Source of the DNA: Clostridiales bacterium
GTDB lineage: Bacteria > Bacillota > Clostridia > Saccharofermentanales > Saccharofermentanaceae
Length of the DNA: 64,000 nucleotides
Direction: 5' to 3'
Assembly: GCA_017527865.1 (NCBI GenBank)
Contig: JAFXPN010000011.1
Location: forward strand, 62,001-126,000
Shown here: positions 34,464-43,469 of the stretch, piece by piece
How the letters are laid out: every line of letters begins with the position of its first letter
How positions within the stretch are numbered: position 1 is the first letter of the stretch
Notes under the pieces: model-generated
The model's input: only the letters and a program-made list of their open reading frames with translations
Told to the model about the DNA's origin: nothing
The model's database searches: none
Made by a program: the position numbers and the translations under genes

Positions 34464-37400
34464 TGCCGTTCACCGATAATATGCCCCAATATCGACATTT
34501 CTATTACTCTACATGCTCCGGCTACATTAACTATATATTCTTCATTTGAAAACAACCTAATCCTACACTCATTACGATAATTGTTTTTAACATTTCTATA
34601 TGCGCCAAACACGGCACTGTGCCTTTTCCCTTTTTGAGGAATTCTAATATACTCGTTTTTGAATAAATACATATAGTGCGCACATCCCATTGGCAATGGT
34701 CTGTTAAGCACCAAACTCCCTGTTTCTTTATTCTTATGCACATCAACAAATCTTATACCTCGCATCTGATATTTGCCCTTGGAATCCTTATATATTTCAA
34801 CGCAATAGTATTTATTTGCAGCGTATATAGTAAAATTATTCAATTCTCCGATACCAGAATTAAATCTAACATAATACGGACACTTGATATTGGTTTTCAT
34901 ATCTTCTTCAAGCTCCTTATAAGTGTTAAAATCTGTCTTATACAAAGATATAGGATTATCACTTGTAACCATCGAACCTCTGTACTTACGGTTGATCTTA
35001 AATGATACATACGGTAACTCGATCTGATCCGCAAATGCCTGATCCTCATAATACTCGTGGACTCTCTCGGAATACTCTTCTTCAGACAACATCCTAATGC
35101 CTTGTATGTAGTCTTTGATATCCCGTTGAGTTAAACGTTTGGTATAAGAATCAAGTTCTTTTCTTATCTTATCGGGATCAACTGCTTCGTCTACCGGCTT
35201 ATCTACATACACTATTTGAGCTTTATAATTCAATCCTGCTACCTTGGGATCAACATTAGATATTCTGGCGTTGATCTGTTCAAGTGTATCGTCATCGATA
35301 ACCTTATCCGGTCCGACGATATCGCAATCTTTAAGGTTATAACGAACTCCGTTAAGCAGCTGCTTCAGCTCATAATAATCGGTTTCCATATCTGTATAGG
35401 CTCGAGCATCAAAATCGATCTGTAATGGCACTCTGATCTCAACTTCCTGTCTTAAATTGTCACAGATACTTGGAACATAACCCGAATCTAACAGTGCAAG
35501 AGTGTATTCCCGATTAAAACCATATGTCTTAAACATCTTGTCTACAGTCTTGCCGCGCTCATCCTCGTAGTCTCTTTGCAAATTATCTACGGTACGCGCA
35601 TTATCATGCTTCATGTGATAGTTAATATCCTTCTTTATGCTGTTGAGCTTAACGAAGTCCTGCGCCAATTCGATATACGAGCGCTCAAGATTTGCTACAA
35701 CTACAGCATCAATTGCGTGATGATAATAATGAAGGTCTCTCGTTTTCTTTTCGAGTCCATATATCGAAGGAACATAATCAAAGATCTTCCATTTGCTTCC
35801 GAGCCATCTCTTCCTGAAGCGACTGGTAACCGCACCCTTGATAACATTTACCTTTATGTCGTTCTTATATGCTTTCTTAAGATAATCTGCAATATATTTG
35901 CTTATGATCCTTGTATCATTAATATTACGATCGACAAAACCTCTGATAACCTCATCATCAAGATACGGCAACAGTAAGTATTCTTTTTTAGTCCGCGAGA
36001 TAAATCCTTTACGGTTAAGATAGCTTACCCTATTCTTAAACTCCTTCGCCTGATCCTCGTACATGTATTTAAGAGGTACATCATTGCCTTTTTTCTGATT
36101 CTCCTCTGTCAAGACAAGAACCTTATTATTCAAAGTTTCATCCAACACTATGGACTGAGGAATGATGTGATCAACCTGGACGATAGTACCATTAACTAAT
36201 TCTGCAAATGATATATCCTTCCCGGAATACATACACTTACAGTTCTGTGATTTCCAAAGAACATATCTGTCCATCAATTTGTCAGACAACATAACCGAAT
36301 GACCTTCGGCCATTAACTTCTGGATCAGCTCCGCTCTTGTTTGTTCGTTAGCTTCTTCATTCTTACGCTGATAAGATGCTGTTTCTTTGCGTTGCTCAAA
36401 TGATTTGCCTACATCCTTAGCAACTTCAACATTGATAACATCAATATCCTTGTATTTGCCCATTATTGCATTGATCACTTTACGAGTCTCGTTCAAAGAC
36501 CTGTACACAACAGGATTTCTCACCATATCGGGATCCGATATCGGTTTGATCTTACCGTTCGGATACAGATACTCCCTCTTATCTTCTTCCGGATGTTCCT
36601 TATTAAACTTTGCCTGGAAATCACCATATCGAAGACCTTTTATATAAGCCTCTACTGCTTCTTTCATATATTTAAAAGAAACATTGGCGCCGCCACCGGA
36701 TTTAAATAATTTGATTCTGTTGATCAAGCTTTCATCCTCATCAGGCAATACCTTACTCAGTTCTTCCTGCCTTCTTCGCGGAGTTGCATATTTGGCCAAG
36801 ATATAACCGATCCGCGATGACAAAGAATTAGGATCATCAAAATCCTCTTCCTTAAAACTCCGGATCAAATGTTCCGGGAAATACTCCGGATCAGACAAGA
36901 ACTGAATATAAGCGCCTTTTATCAGATTCTTTTTCTTAGACAATTCCGACGGAATTACCACTTCGATATCTTGCTTTTTGCATATTGTTTCCAATAATTT
37001 CTTCGTTATGACACCATTGTTTTCAAAGAGTACTTGTCTAAGCTCATATATAAGATTCTCAGGAAAGGGAATCTCCTTGCCGTCACAAGTAAAGCTCAGC
37101 TGCGAGAGTGAGTTTATCATTACATACATATCGTACAATTGTGAATTCTTGTGTCCTCTGAGTTCGTCAGGATAAAAAGGACAATTACCTATGAGATCAT
37201 CAAAACCCGAATAGGTCTGATGCCCTTTCAGTGATGCCATCATCGCCTCTCTGCGGTCATCATTCACACCCTTCTTCGGACCGGGCCCATCTTCAAAATC
37301 TCTTTGTACAAAAATGATGCAGCTGATGGTATCTATCACATCGTCTGTTAACTGTTCATAACCAAACTCTCGTTGACATGAAAGAAGAGTCTTCAACTCA

Positions 37401-38038
37401 TCACGCAGATACCTTCGGTCAATCAGATACTTATAATCCGTTTCCTTTTTGCCGTCCTTATTTACAACCGCTCTGTTACGAATGATAATCTTCCCGTTAT
37501 TCTTATTCCTGAACGATTCATCCTCATAGATCATCTGACCTATTGTTCTATATTGGCTCTTCTTCTCTTCATATATCTTATTTATTCGATTCTTGGCCTC
37601 AGACAGTTTTCCTGAATCCTCATCAGATGAATCCTCATAAAAGTCTTGATAACCACGGTAATTAGCAAGGTTAATAAGCACTGAAGCCAATTCACATGGT
37701 TCAAGTTTACGGGTTAATCCTTCCGACCTGAATCTCCAAACATCAGGATTATTGCCCTTTGTACGGTACCAATCGTTGATCTCATCTATACTGATGATGT
37801 TGTTTGATTCAAGATACTGTTTCAGGCGTAATTTGCGTTGCCTTCTTCTTTTATTTAATCTCTTTGTAGAGCGATATCCACGGCGCACCTGACTTGCCCG
37901 GTCGGCTGCTTTTGAAGCACCTTCTTCTCCGCTTTCAAATATCCTCACGCCAAGATCATCAATCCGTCTTGCATCTCTATCGATAACTGCCCATCCCAAA
38001 GAACCAATACCAACATCAAGTCCAAGAATCTTTCCCAT
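34424..38038 (-). CDS. cas9: Type II-C CRISPR effector nuclease Cas9
   Basis: The protein has 1204 residues, fairly long for type II-C. All nuclease motifs are intact: RuvC-I ILGLDVGIGSLGWAVI (Asp8), an arginine-rich bridge helix (VRRGYRSTKRLNKRRRQRK), RuvC-II VINVEVAKDVGK (~536), HNH VQVDHIIPQSIVLDETLNN (~620) and RuvC-III LHYYHHAIDAVVVAN (~774). It should cut double-stranded DNA guided by crRNA and tracrRNA. The ATG at 38038 is chosen over a GTG five codons upstream, because the GGAGG site overlaps that GTG. No csn2 or cas4 is present, which fits subtype II-C. The gene is visibly AT-richer than the flanking housekeeping genes. The PAM cannot be read from this window. Confidence 0.98.
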   Translation of the reverse strand: MGKILGLDVGIGSLGWAVIDRDARRIDDLGVRIFESGEEGASKAADRASQVRRGYRSTKRLNKRRRQRKLRLKQYLESNNIISIDEINDWYRTKGNNPDVWRFRSEGLTRKLEPCELASVLINLANYRGYQDFYEDSSDEDSGKLSEAKNRINKIYEEKKSQYRTIGQMIYEDESFRNKNNGKIIIRNRAVVNKDGKKETDYKYLIDRRYLRDELKTLLSCQREFGYEQLTDDVIDTISCIIFVQRDFEDGPGPKKGVNDDRREAMMASLKGHQTYSGFDDLIGNCPFYPDELRGHKNSQLYDMYVMINSLSQLSFTCDGKEIPFPENLIYELRQVLFENNGVITKKLLETICKKQDIEVVIPSELSKKKNLIKGAYIQFLSDPEYFPEHLIRSFKEEDFDDPNSLSSRIGYILAKYATPRRRQEELSKVLPDEDESLINRIKLFKSGGGANVSFKYMKEAVEAYIKGLRYGDFQAKFNKEHPEEDKREYLYPNGKIKPISDPDMVRNPVVYRSLNETRKVINAIMGKYKDIDVINVEVAKDVGKSFEQRKETASYQRKNEEANEQTRAELIQKLMAEGHSVMLSDKLMDRYVLWKSQNCKCMYSGKDISFAELVNGTIVQVDHIIPQSIVLDETLNNKVLVLTEENQKKGNDVPLKYMYEDQAKEFKNRVSYLNRKGFISRTKKEYLLLPYLDDEVIRGFVDRNINDTRIISKYIADYLKKAYKNDIKVNVIKGAVTSRFRKRWLGSKWKIFDYVPSIYGLEKKTRDLHYYHHAIDAVVVANLERSYIELAQDFVKLNSIKKDINYHMKHDNARTVDNLQRDYEDERGKTVDKMFKTYGFNREYTLALLDSGYVPSICDNLRQEVEIRVPLQIDFDARAYTDMETDYYELKQLLNGVRYNLKDCDIVGPDKVIDDDTLEQINARISNVDPKVAGLNYKAQIVYVDKPVDEAVDPDKIRKELDSYTKRLTQRDIKDYIQGIRMLSEEEYSERVHEYYEDQAFADQIELPYVSFKINRKYRGSMVTSDNPISLYKTDFNTYKELEEDMKTNIKCPYYVRFNSGIGELNNFTIYAANKYYCVEIYKDSKGKYQMRGIRFVDVHKNKETGSLVLNRPLPMGCAHYMYLFKNEYIRIPQKGKRHSAVFGAYRNVKNNYRNECRIRLFSNEEYIVNVAGACRVIEMSILGHIIGERQCGDQSLFITENG

Positions 38039-38065
38039 AATAAATACCTCCACAGAGATAGGTTT

Positions 38066-38094
38066 ATTATCGCAAGTTTAATTTATCATTTCAG
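38066..38094 (-). promoter_or_regulatory. Candidate promoter of the cas9-cas1-cas2 operon
   Basis: On the minus strand, CTGAAA (38089-38094) and GATAAT (38066-38071) are 17 bases apart, about 28 bases before the cas9 ATG. Confidence 0.45.
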
Positions 38095-38125
38095 CTAATC
38101 GGAACATATTTAACAGATAATTCAA

Positions 38126-38137
38126 AAAGGATCCTTT
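38126..38137. promoter_or_regulatory. 12-bp palindrome between the cas9 and tracrRNA promoters
   Basis: AAAGGATCCTTT is a perfect palindrome overlapping the -35 area of the tracrRNA promoter. A small hairpin AACAG/CTGTT follows at 38138-38152. It could be an operator; nothing identifies the regulator. Confidence 0.3.
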
Positions 38138-38162
38138 AACAGGAATGCTGTTATGGTGTAAT
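38134..38162 (+). promoter_or_regulatory. Candidate promoter for the long tracrRNA
   Basis: TGTAAT (38157-38162) is preceded by TGG, giving an extended -10. TTTAAC (38135-38140) is a weak -35 at 16 bases. Transcription would start near 38169-38170, just before the CTTAGAT arm. Confidence 0.45.
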
Positions 38163-38180
38163 ATCTATACAAGCTTAGAT

Positions 38181-38216
38181 GTCTTGTTTATCAATGAATG
38201 TCCGAGAACAAGAAAT
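38181..38216 (+). repeat. Degenerate CRISPR repeat / first anti-repeat copy
   Basis: The plus strand reads GTCTTGTTTATC, then the 16-base core CAATGAATGTCCGAGA shared with the array repeat, then ACAAGAAAT. Relative to the array repeat it has one missing base and several changes. Its ends are mutually complementary (TCTTGTT/AACAAGA), so it can fold on itself. The same core recurs 38 bases downstream in the tracrRNA anti-repeat. Confidence 0.8.
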
Positions 38217-38225
38217 ACGGATTAT

Positions 38226-38324
38226 GTACCAATGAATGTCCGAGAAATCTAAGATAAAGCTATATGCTGTGGGGTAGCGTATCCCCTTATAAAACGTACT
38301 GAGACGGGTTTCCGTCTCTTTTAT
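38226..38324 (+). ncRNA. tracrRNA
   Basis: It is transcribed opposite to cas9. The anti-repeat begins at 38227 with 19 bases identical to the repeat complement (TACCAATGAATGTCCGAGA, 38227-38245). A three-base bulge follows, then CTAAGAT (38249-38255), which pairs with the crRNA start GUUUUAG through seven pairs including two G-U. Downstream are AAAGC and a small AGC/GCT nexus-like hairpin, a GGGG/CCCC hairpin (38271-38286) and a terminator stem. The order anti-repeat, nexus, hairpin, terminator is that of known tracrRNAs. The exact 5' end is inferred; a longer form starting near 38169 would include the first repeat copy. Confidence 0.85.
38301..38324 (+). terminator. tracrRNA terminator
   Basis: GAGACGG/CCGTCTC is a perfect 7-bp stem with loop GTTT, followed by TTTTATTTT. 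Confidence 0.9.
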
Positions 38325-38358
38325 TTTGCTCTATATCTAATTCCTGAAGAGAGCTTGT

Positions 38359-41154
38359 TTACTCTGCGCTCTTCAGCGACTCTGCCATGTCGATTCGGGA
38401 GATCTTCACGCGCATGACGAGATCCACGATGACTGAGAACAGGATGATCAGAAGCAGCGACAACAGATAGCTTACCGGGTTAATCTTCACCTCAAACGTG
38501 ACCATGTCCATCTCGATCCTGTCAATGACGAAACGGTGCAGAAGTATCCCCGGCGGGATGCCGAAGATATATCCCATGAACACGAGGATAAAATTCTCTC
38601 TGAAAAAATATGCACCCGTCTCGCCCTGAGTAAACCCGAGGACCTCGATCGTGGCGATCTCACGGATGCGCTCCGTGATATTGATGTTGTTAAGATTGAA
38701 CAGGACTATGAATGACAGGGCTGCGGCACATCCGATGAGCAGGACCACTATAACGTTCATCCTCTCCATGGTGGACGAGAATGACTGCCTGCTCTGATCC
38801 ACGACGCCGATATTCGAGAAATCCCCGGTAACCGTAAGTTCCCTGGCAATGTCGTAATCGGAAGAAACGGCATCGCTTTCTGATATCAGGAACAACCCCG
38901 AAGGGCGGTACGTCCTGCCGAACGCCTGTTCATAGGTCGCCTCGTTCATAAAGGCATAATGGTAGATATAGTTCTCGAATACATAGGCGATCTCAAGCGT
39001 GAACTCGCGCCCTTCGTCCCCGTACCCCAGCGTTATGAGATCGCCTTCTTTAAGACCGGTCTTCGAAGCAAGCTTGGAGCTGATCGCTATCTGTCCGTCT
39101 GACGGCCACGGCATGACCGTGCCGCCGACACGCCCCTTAAGAGCCTCACTGATATGTTCATCGGAAGACACATATAAAGTCACGTCTCTCACAGCAGAGG
39201 AAGAAGTATGTGTAACATTTTCACCCCTTACCGTAACTGCCCTGTAAGAAGTCCCCAGGATCCCGTTCGCTTTATCAAGATCGGAGAGAGCCTTATTTAA
39301 CGAGACCCCGTCCTTCATAACCGCATCAAGCCTGTAAGTCGTTATGTTGTCATACTGAAGGTCTACGACATCCGTTATGGAATCCTTAAGGCCGAATCCG
39401 GTTATAAGGAGAGCCGCTCCGCCTGCGATACCGGTGATCATCATGAGCATTCTCTTCTTGAACCTGAAGACATTGCGCAGGGAGACTTTGTCATTAAACT
39501 TGAGCCTTCTCCAGATGAACGTCATCTTCTCCAGAAGGATCTTCTTACCGGAAGCCGGAGCCTTGGGACGTATGAGTTCCGCCGGCATGCATCTTAATTC
39601 CGAGGCGGCGGTCAGGAAAGCCACGCCTGCCGAGCAGAACAAAGACACTGCAAGAGCGGCAATAAAGAGCGCCGCAGATCTCTCCAATATGAGATCTGCA
39701 AAGCCGTACATCATATCGTACAGATCCCATATGACAAACGGAAACAGATGAAGTCCCGCCTGATATCCCGCAGCCGCTCCGATCACGGAGGCAGATCCTG
39801 CATATATGACATATTTCATGATTATCGCGGTGTCCGTATATCCCAGAGCTCTCATCGTACCGGCCTCGCCGCGCTCATCGGACACCATGCGCTGCATGGT
39901 GGTGGAACATACGAGAGCCGCGAGAGCAAAGAAGAACAGAGGAAAGACGTTGGCGATGCCCTTCACTATCCCCGCATCATTATTAAATGAGAGATAACCG
40001 ACATTGGTATCCCTGCCCAACACATACACTTCCGGATATTCGGCATTCGCGATCTGCTGCGACATATAGTCAAGTTCATTGGAAACGGAAGACATGGATG
40101 CTTCAAATTCGTGAAGGCCTTCATAATAATCCGCGAGACCTTCGTTATACTCACGGACACCGTCTTCATACTCTGCCAGCGCTTCATCGTATGCCTCCTG
40201 CATCTGAGGCGGCACTGCGGGAAGAGAAGACAGCTGAAGCTCAAATGCATCAAGCTGCTCATGCGCATCAATGACTGCCGCACGGGCATCGGAGAGTTCA
40301 TCCTTTGCGCTTTGAAGAGAACCGGACGCATCGGTCCTCGCCTCATTAAAATCCGCGATCCCCGATGCCAGGTCATCCCTGCTCTCATCGAGCAGATCTT
40401 CAAAGCGGGCATCAATGACCGACCGGATCTCATCCTCCAGCGCATCAGCCTCGGCATCTGCCCAGTCATCGTATTCATCCGTGTAAGCTTCAAATCCCGG
40501 ACCACAGTATATATAGCATTCCGAATAGTATTCCGAATCAAAGGCTTCCGGCAGGACAAAAGCGAAGTATGACAGCCTGCCGCTTCCTATATCCGTCGTT
40601 CCTCTCTGGAAATCAAGGTATACCGGAGTCCTTACGGTTCCCACCACTGTAAAAGTATCGGTAACAAGACCGCTTCCGGAACTTCTGCCGTTCTCATTTA
40701 CCATGGTAAGAGTCTGCCCGATCACATCTTCGCCGAACATGTATCCGTCGAGGACGATCTCGTTCGTATCCTCCGGAAGTCTTCCGGCCTCAACCTTCAG
40801 AATGTTCACATCGCGGGTAACGGATAATACCCGGACCTCCTTCCGGTCCGAGACACCTTCAGCGGATAATACTGCGAGGGAATCACAGAAATAGGATCCT
40901 TCCGCATCAGCGACTCCTTCGAGCGCTCTTATCCTTTCTATATCATCCTCATCGAATCCTATCGTCGAAAGGGCGCGCATATCAAACATCTTCTGCCCGC
41001 TGATATACGTTCTTCCCGTGAGCATAAATGACGGATATGTCTGTACCAGTCCGCCCATGAAGCCGACGCCCATCGCGATGATGGCGAGTATGGCCATAAA
41101 CCTCCCGAGGCTGCCCCTGATGGATCTTAGGATCGTCTTAATATAAGGAGTCAT
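38359..41154 (-). CDS. FtsX/MacB-family ABC permease with coiled-coil extracellular insert
   Basis: The protein has 931 residues. A membrane helix near 20 precedes a large extracellular domain. Residues ~265-385 are strongly coiled-coil (repeats like AEYEDGVREYNEGLADYYEG). Two FtsX transmembrane blocks follow: three helices at ~400-530 (LVCSTTMQRMVSDERGEAGT) and a last set at ~800-920 (NLNNINITERIREIATIEVL). Such permeases do not transport across by themselves; they use ATP hydrolysis to drive conformational work outside the cell, for example on lipids, peptides or wall enzymes. The ATPase gene lies immediately upstream on the same strand (18-base gap), so they form one complex. Confidence 0.92.
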   Translation of the reverse strand: MTPYIKTILRSIRGSLGRFMAILAIIAMGVGFMGGLVQTYPSFMLTGRTYISGQKMFDMRALSTIGFDEDDIERIRALEGVADAEGSYFCDSLAVLSAEGVSDRKEVRVLSVTRDVNILKVEAGRLPEDTNEIVLDGYMFGEDVIGQTLTMVNENGRSSGSGLVTDTFTVVGTVRTPVYLDFQRGTTDIGSGRLSYFAFVLPEAFDSEYYSECYIYCGPGFEAYTDEYDDWADAEADALEDEIRSVIDARFEDLLDESRDDLASGIADFNEARTDASGSLQSAKDELSDARAAVIDAHEQLDAFELQLSSLPAVPPQMQEAYDEALAEYEDGVREYNEGLADYYEGLHEFEASMSSVSNELDYMSQQIANAEYPEVYVLGRDTNVGYLSFNNDAGIVKGIANVFPLFFFALAALVCSTTMQRMVSDERGEAGTMRALGYTDTAIIMKYVIYAGSASVIGAAAGYQAGLHLFPFVIWDLYDMMYGFADLILERSAALFIAALAVSLFCSAGVAFLTAASELRCMPAELIRPKAPASGKKILLEKMTFIWRRLKFNDKVSLRNVFRFKKRMLMMITGIAGGAALLITGFGLKDSITDVVDLQYDNITTYRLDAVMKDGVSLNKALSDLDKANGILGTSYRAVTVRGENVTHTSSSAVRDVTLYVSSDEHISEALKGRVGGTVMPWPSDGQIAISSKLASKTGLKEGDLITLGYGDEGREFTLEIAYVFENYIYHYAFMNEATYEQAFGRTYRPSGLFLISESDAVSSDYDIARELTVTGDFSNIGVVDQSRQSFSSTMERMNVIVVLLIGCAAALSFIVLFNLNNINITERIREIATIEVLGFTQGETGAYFFRENFILVFMGYIFGIPPGILLHRFVIDRIEMDMVTFEVKINPVSYLLSLLLIILFSVIVDLVMRVKISRIDMAESLKSAE

Positions 41155-41172
41155 CCCGGATGGTTCCTTGTG

Positions 41173-41874
41173 TCACCACTCGATGAGATCTATGCTCTCG
41201 GGGGCTTCGTTCACCTGATTGCTTATGACTTTGCCGTTCTTCAAACGAATAACGCGGTCGGCCATGGCGGTCAGGGCAGTATTATGCGTGATTATCACGA
41301 CCGTCATGCCTTCCTCGACAGAGAGCTTCTGCAAAAGCTTCAATATGGATTTTCCGGTCTCATAATCCAGAGCGCCGGTCGGTTCGTCGCACAGGAGAAG
41401 CTTGGGATTCTTCGCTATCGCCCTGGCGATCGATACGCGCTGCTGTTCTCCTCCGGACAGCTGGGCGGGGAAATTATCCCTCCTGCCGGAAAGACCTACG
41501 GCTTCAAGAAGAGCAGCCGGATCCTTGGGGTCTTTAACAAGGGACGACGCCATCTCGATATTCTCGTAAGCCGTAAGATTGGGGATGAGATTATAGAACT
41601 GGAAGACAAATCCGACGTCCATCCGTCTGTATCCCGCAAGCTCTCTGTCTTTCAGGGCCGATATATCGCGGCCGTCGAGGATGACGCTGCCCGAAGTCAG
41701 CCTGTCCATCCCTCCCATTATGTTGAGCAGCGTTGTCTTGCCCGCGCCTGACTGGCCGACGATGACCGCTAACTCGCCCTTTTCGAGGAAGAAGTCAGCC
41801 CCGTCGAGAGCGTAAAGGTCCACCGATCCCGTCCGGTAGACCTTCTTTACGTCGTGAAATTCGATATAAGACAA
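41173..41874 (-). CDS. ABC transporter ATPase (LolD/MacB type)
   Basis: The protein has 233 residues. Walker A is [11 protein letters not shown], signature [15 protein letters not shown], Walker [13 protein letters not shown], and the switch His is in [10 protein letters not shown]. Sequence and length place it with the ATPases that pair with FtsX-like permeases, and its partner is the next gene downstream. It begins two bases after the stop of the transglutaminase-LRR gene. Confidence 0.95.
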   Translation of the reverse strand: MSYIEFHDVKKVYRTGSVDLYALDGADFFLEKGELAVIVGQSGAGKTTLLNIMGGMDRLTSGSVILDGRDISALKDRELAGYRRMDVGFVFQFYNLIPNLTAYENIEMASSLVKDPKDPAALLEAVGLSGRRDNFPAQLSGGEQQRVSIARAIAKNPKLLLCDEPTGALDYETGKSILKLLQKLSVEEGMTVVIITHNTALTAMADRVIRLKNGKVISNQVNEAPESIDLIEW

Positions 41875-41875
41875 G

Positions 41876-43459
41876 TTACCTGCCTCTCACAATGATCCTG
41901 TAGGGCGACACATAATACTCGTCTTCATCCATATCGAGACCCGAAGGTATCGATATGATCGCTCTGGGACAGTCGTCAAAAGCCCACGTTCCCAGTGTAT
42001 TCACGCTGTCCGGAACGTATACATAAGCGAGTTCATCGCAGTAGTCGAAAGCCTGTTCCCCGATATATGTCAGTCCGTCGGGAAGATAGATATATTCAAG
42101 ATCCTCACAGGTGTGGAACGCATTATCCTCTATCCTCGTTACGGTATCGGGAAGGATCACGGAGGTGATGATGTCGCAATCATTGAAGCACTTCGCGCCG
42201 ATAGACGTAATGGTGCAGTCATCATCAAATACAACATAACGGAATCCGTTGCAGCCGTAAGGAAGCTGGAGTACACCCGAACCCGATATCGTTATCGTAC
42301 CGTCTCTTGTTATCTCATAAGAAGCGCTGTCTCCGCATGATCCCGTCTCGGGACGTCCGTGGATAGTGTCGGCATCACATATCTTATGGGAGTACGAGAA
42401 AAACTCCAGAGGAAGAAGATACCAGTTAAGCGTTACAGGTCCGTCGCTAACCTGTCCGGAATACCGTGAGTCGCCGCTGTACTCGTCGCCGAGATCCCAA
42501 GTGGGATCGACATGATACCATGTCCCGTCGATACATACACAGGCCCACGCATGGTTCGGATCCTCATCATTCATGTACATGCGGTTCATTACAAGCTCGT
42601 CGGGAGAAGCGCCGATGCCGAACGATACTGCGGCAGGTACACCGGCAGCGCGACAGAGGGCAACGAAGGTATTTCCCAAGCCTTCGCAGATCGCGATGCT
42701 CCTGAGCAGCAGTGATGCCGCATCATCCTGATAGGTGTAATAGACATCCTCAGTCTGTACCCTGTCGTATGCAAAGTTATCTGTAATGTATTCATAGATC
42801 GCGTAGACCTTTTCCCAGTCATTACGGCAGCCGAGAGTGAGCTCGTTCGCTTTGGCGATAACCATCGGATTATCGCACTCCACGTCATTCTGCGGCTCAA
42901 GACACTCCTGAAGAGAGTCCGGATCCGTCCACAGCTCGCTGCACCGGTCAACGTTAAAATCGTAGCAGACAGACTTAACGAATGTGAGATTCCCGTCTGC
43001 CTTCTTGGTTACCGGAATCGAACTGTATCTTACAAGCTTACTGTCTGCCGTGAAGTTGAACATCAGGTAGTAAACACGGTTCACGGTCATATCATCACCC
43101 GTATCGAACTCGTAGGAACCTGTACCCGCGCCTGTCGCAACGATGTTGCCTGCTTCATTCGCCACATTGATCCTTATCGAAGATGCGCAGTCCGTATCAA
43201 CGCCGATCGAATTACCGGTCAGATAGAGCCTGATCGTCCCGCCCGACTTTGACCTGAAAGTAATGGAGTCGTAATCCGCATAATAGTCTTCGATATTCAG
43301 TCCGTTCGACGTCGGATCAAGGTCCTTGGAGATTCCGTTCCCGGGCTTCGTAACGGAAGCCCGGTGTACGGAAGCTGACACCGGCGCCGCGAAAAGGCTG
43401 ACCGCGACAGCCGCGGCGGCTGCAACCGATATGATCTTGCGTAACAATAAAGTTGCCAT
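41876..43459 (-). CDS. Secreted transglutaminase-like protein with BspA-type leucine-rich repeats
   Basis: The protein has 527 residues. A signal peptide ends near ASVHRA (~30). A beta-rich domain follows to ~190. The transglutaminase-like core has its Cys-His-Asp triad in AICEGLGNTF, NHAWACVCI and WYHVDPTWD. The last ~150 residues are LRR_5 (BspA) repeats (TSIGAKCFNDC, TRIEDNAFHTC, TYIGEQAFDYC). It is probably a surface peptidase or cross-linking enzyme, or a binding protein. The ATG at 43459 has AGGTGAGG eight bases upstream; an earlier in-frame codon lies inside proS. It sits between proS and the ABC ATPase. Confidence 0.88.
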   Translation of the reverse strand: MATLLLRKIISVAAAAAVAVSLFAAPVSASVHRASVTKPGNGISKDLDPTSNGLNIEDYYADYDSITFRSKSGGTIRLYLTGNSIGVDTDCASSIRINVANEAGNIVATGAGTGSYEFDTGDDMTVNRVYYLMFNFTADSKLVRYSSIPVTKKADGNLTFVKSVCYDFNVDRCSELWTDPDSLQECLEPQNDVECDNPMVIAKANELTLGCRNDWEKVYAIYEYITDNFAYDRVQTEDVYYTYQDDAASLLLRSIAICEGLGNTFVALCRAAGVPAAVSFGIGASPDELVMNRMYMNDEDPNHAWACVCIDGTWYHVDPTWDLGDEYSGDSRYSGQVSDGPVTLNWYLLPLEFFSYSHKICDADTIHGRPETGSCGDSASYEITRDGTITISGSGVLQLPYGCNGFRYVVFDDDCTITSIGAKCFNDCDIITSVILPDTVTRIEDNAFHTCEDLEYIYLPDGLTYIGEQAFDYCDELAYVYVPDSVNTLGTWAFDDCPRAIISIPSGLDMDEDEYYVSPYRIIVRGR

Positions 43460-43469
43460 CAAAGCTACC

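Noticed and set aside
38054..38175. Search for a long-tracrRNA guide matching the cas9 promoter (autorepression as in S. pyogenes)
   Set aside because: No convincing 10-12 base match to the sequence just before CTTAGAT was found by eye, so I do not claim that mechanism; a computed search is needed.
38054..38358. csn2 or cas4 accessory gene near cas9
   Set aside because: The 305-base gap holds only the tracrRNA, repeat copy and promoters, and cas2 is followed directly by the array; this supports subtype II-C.
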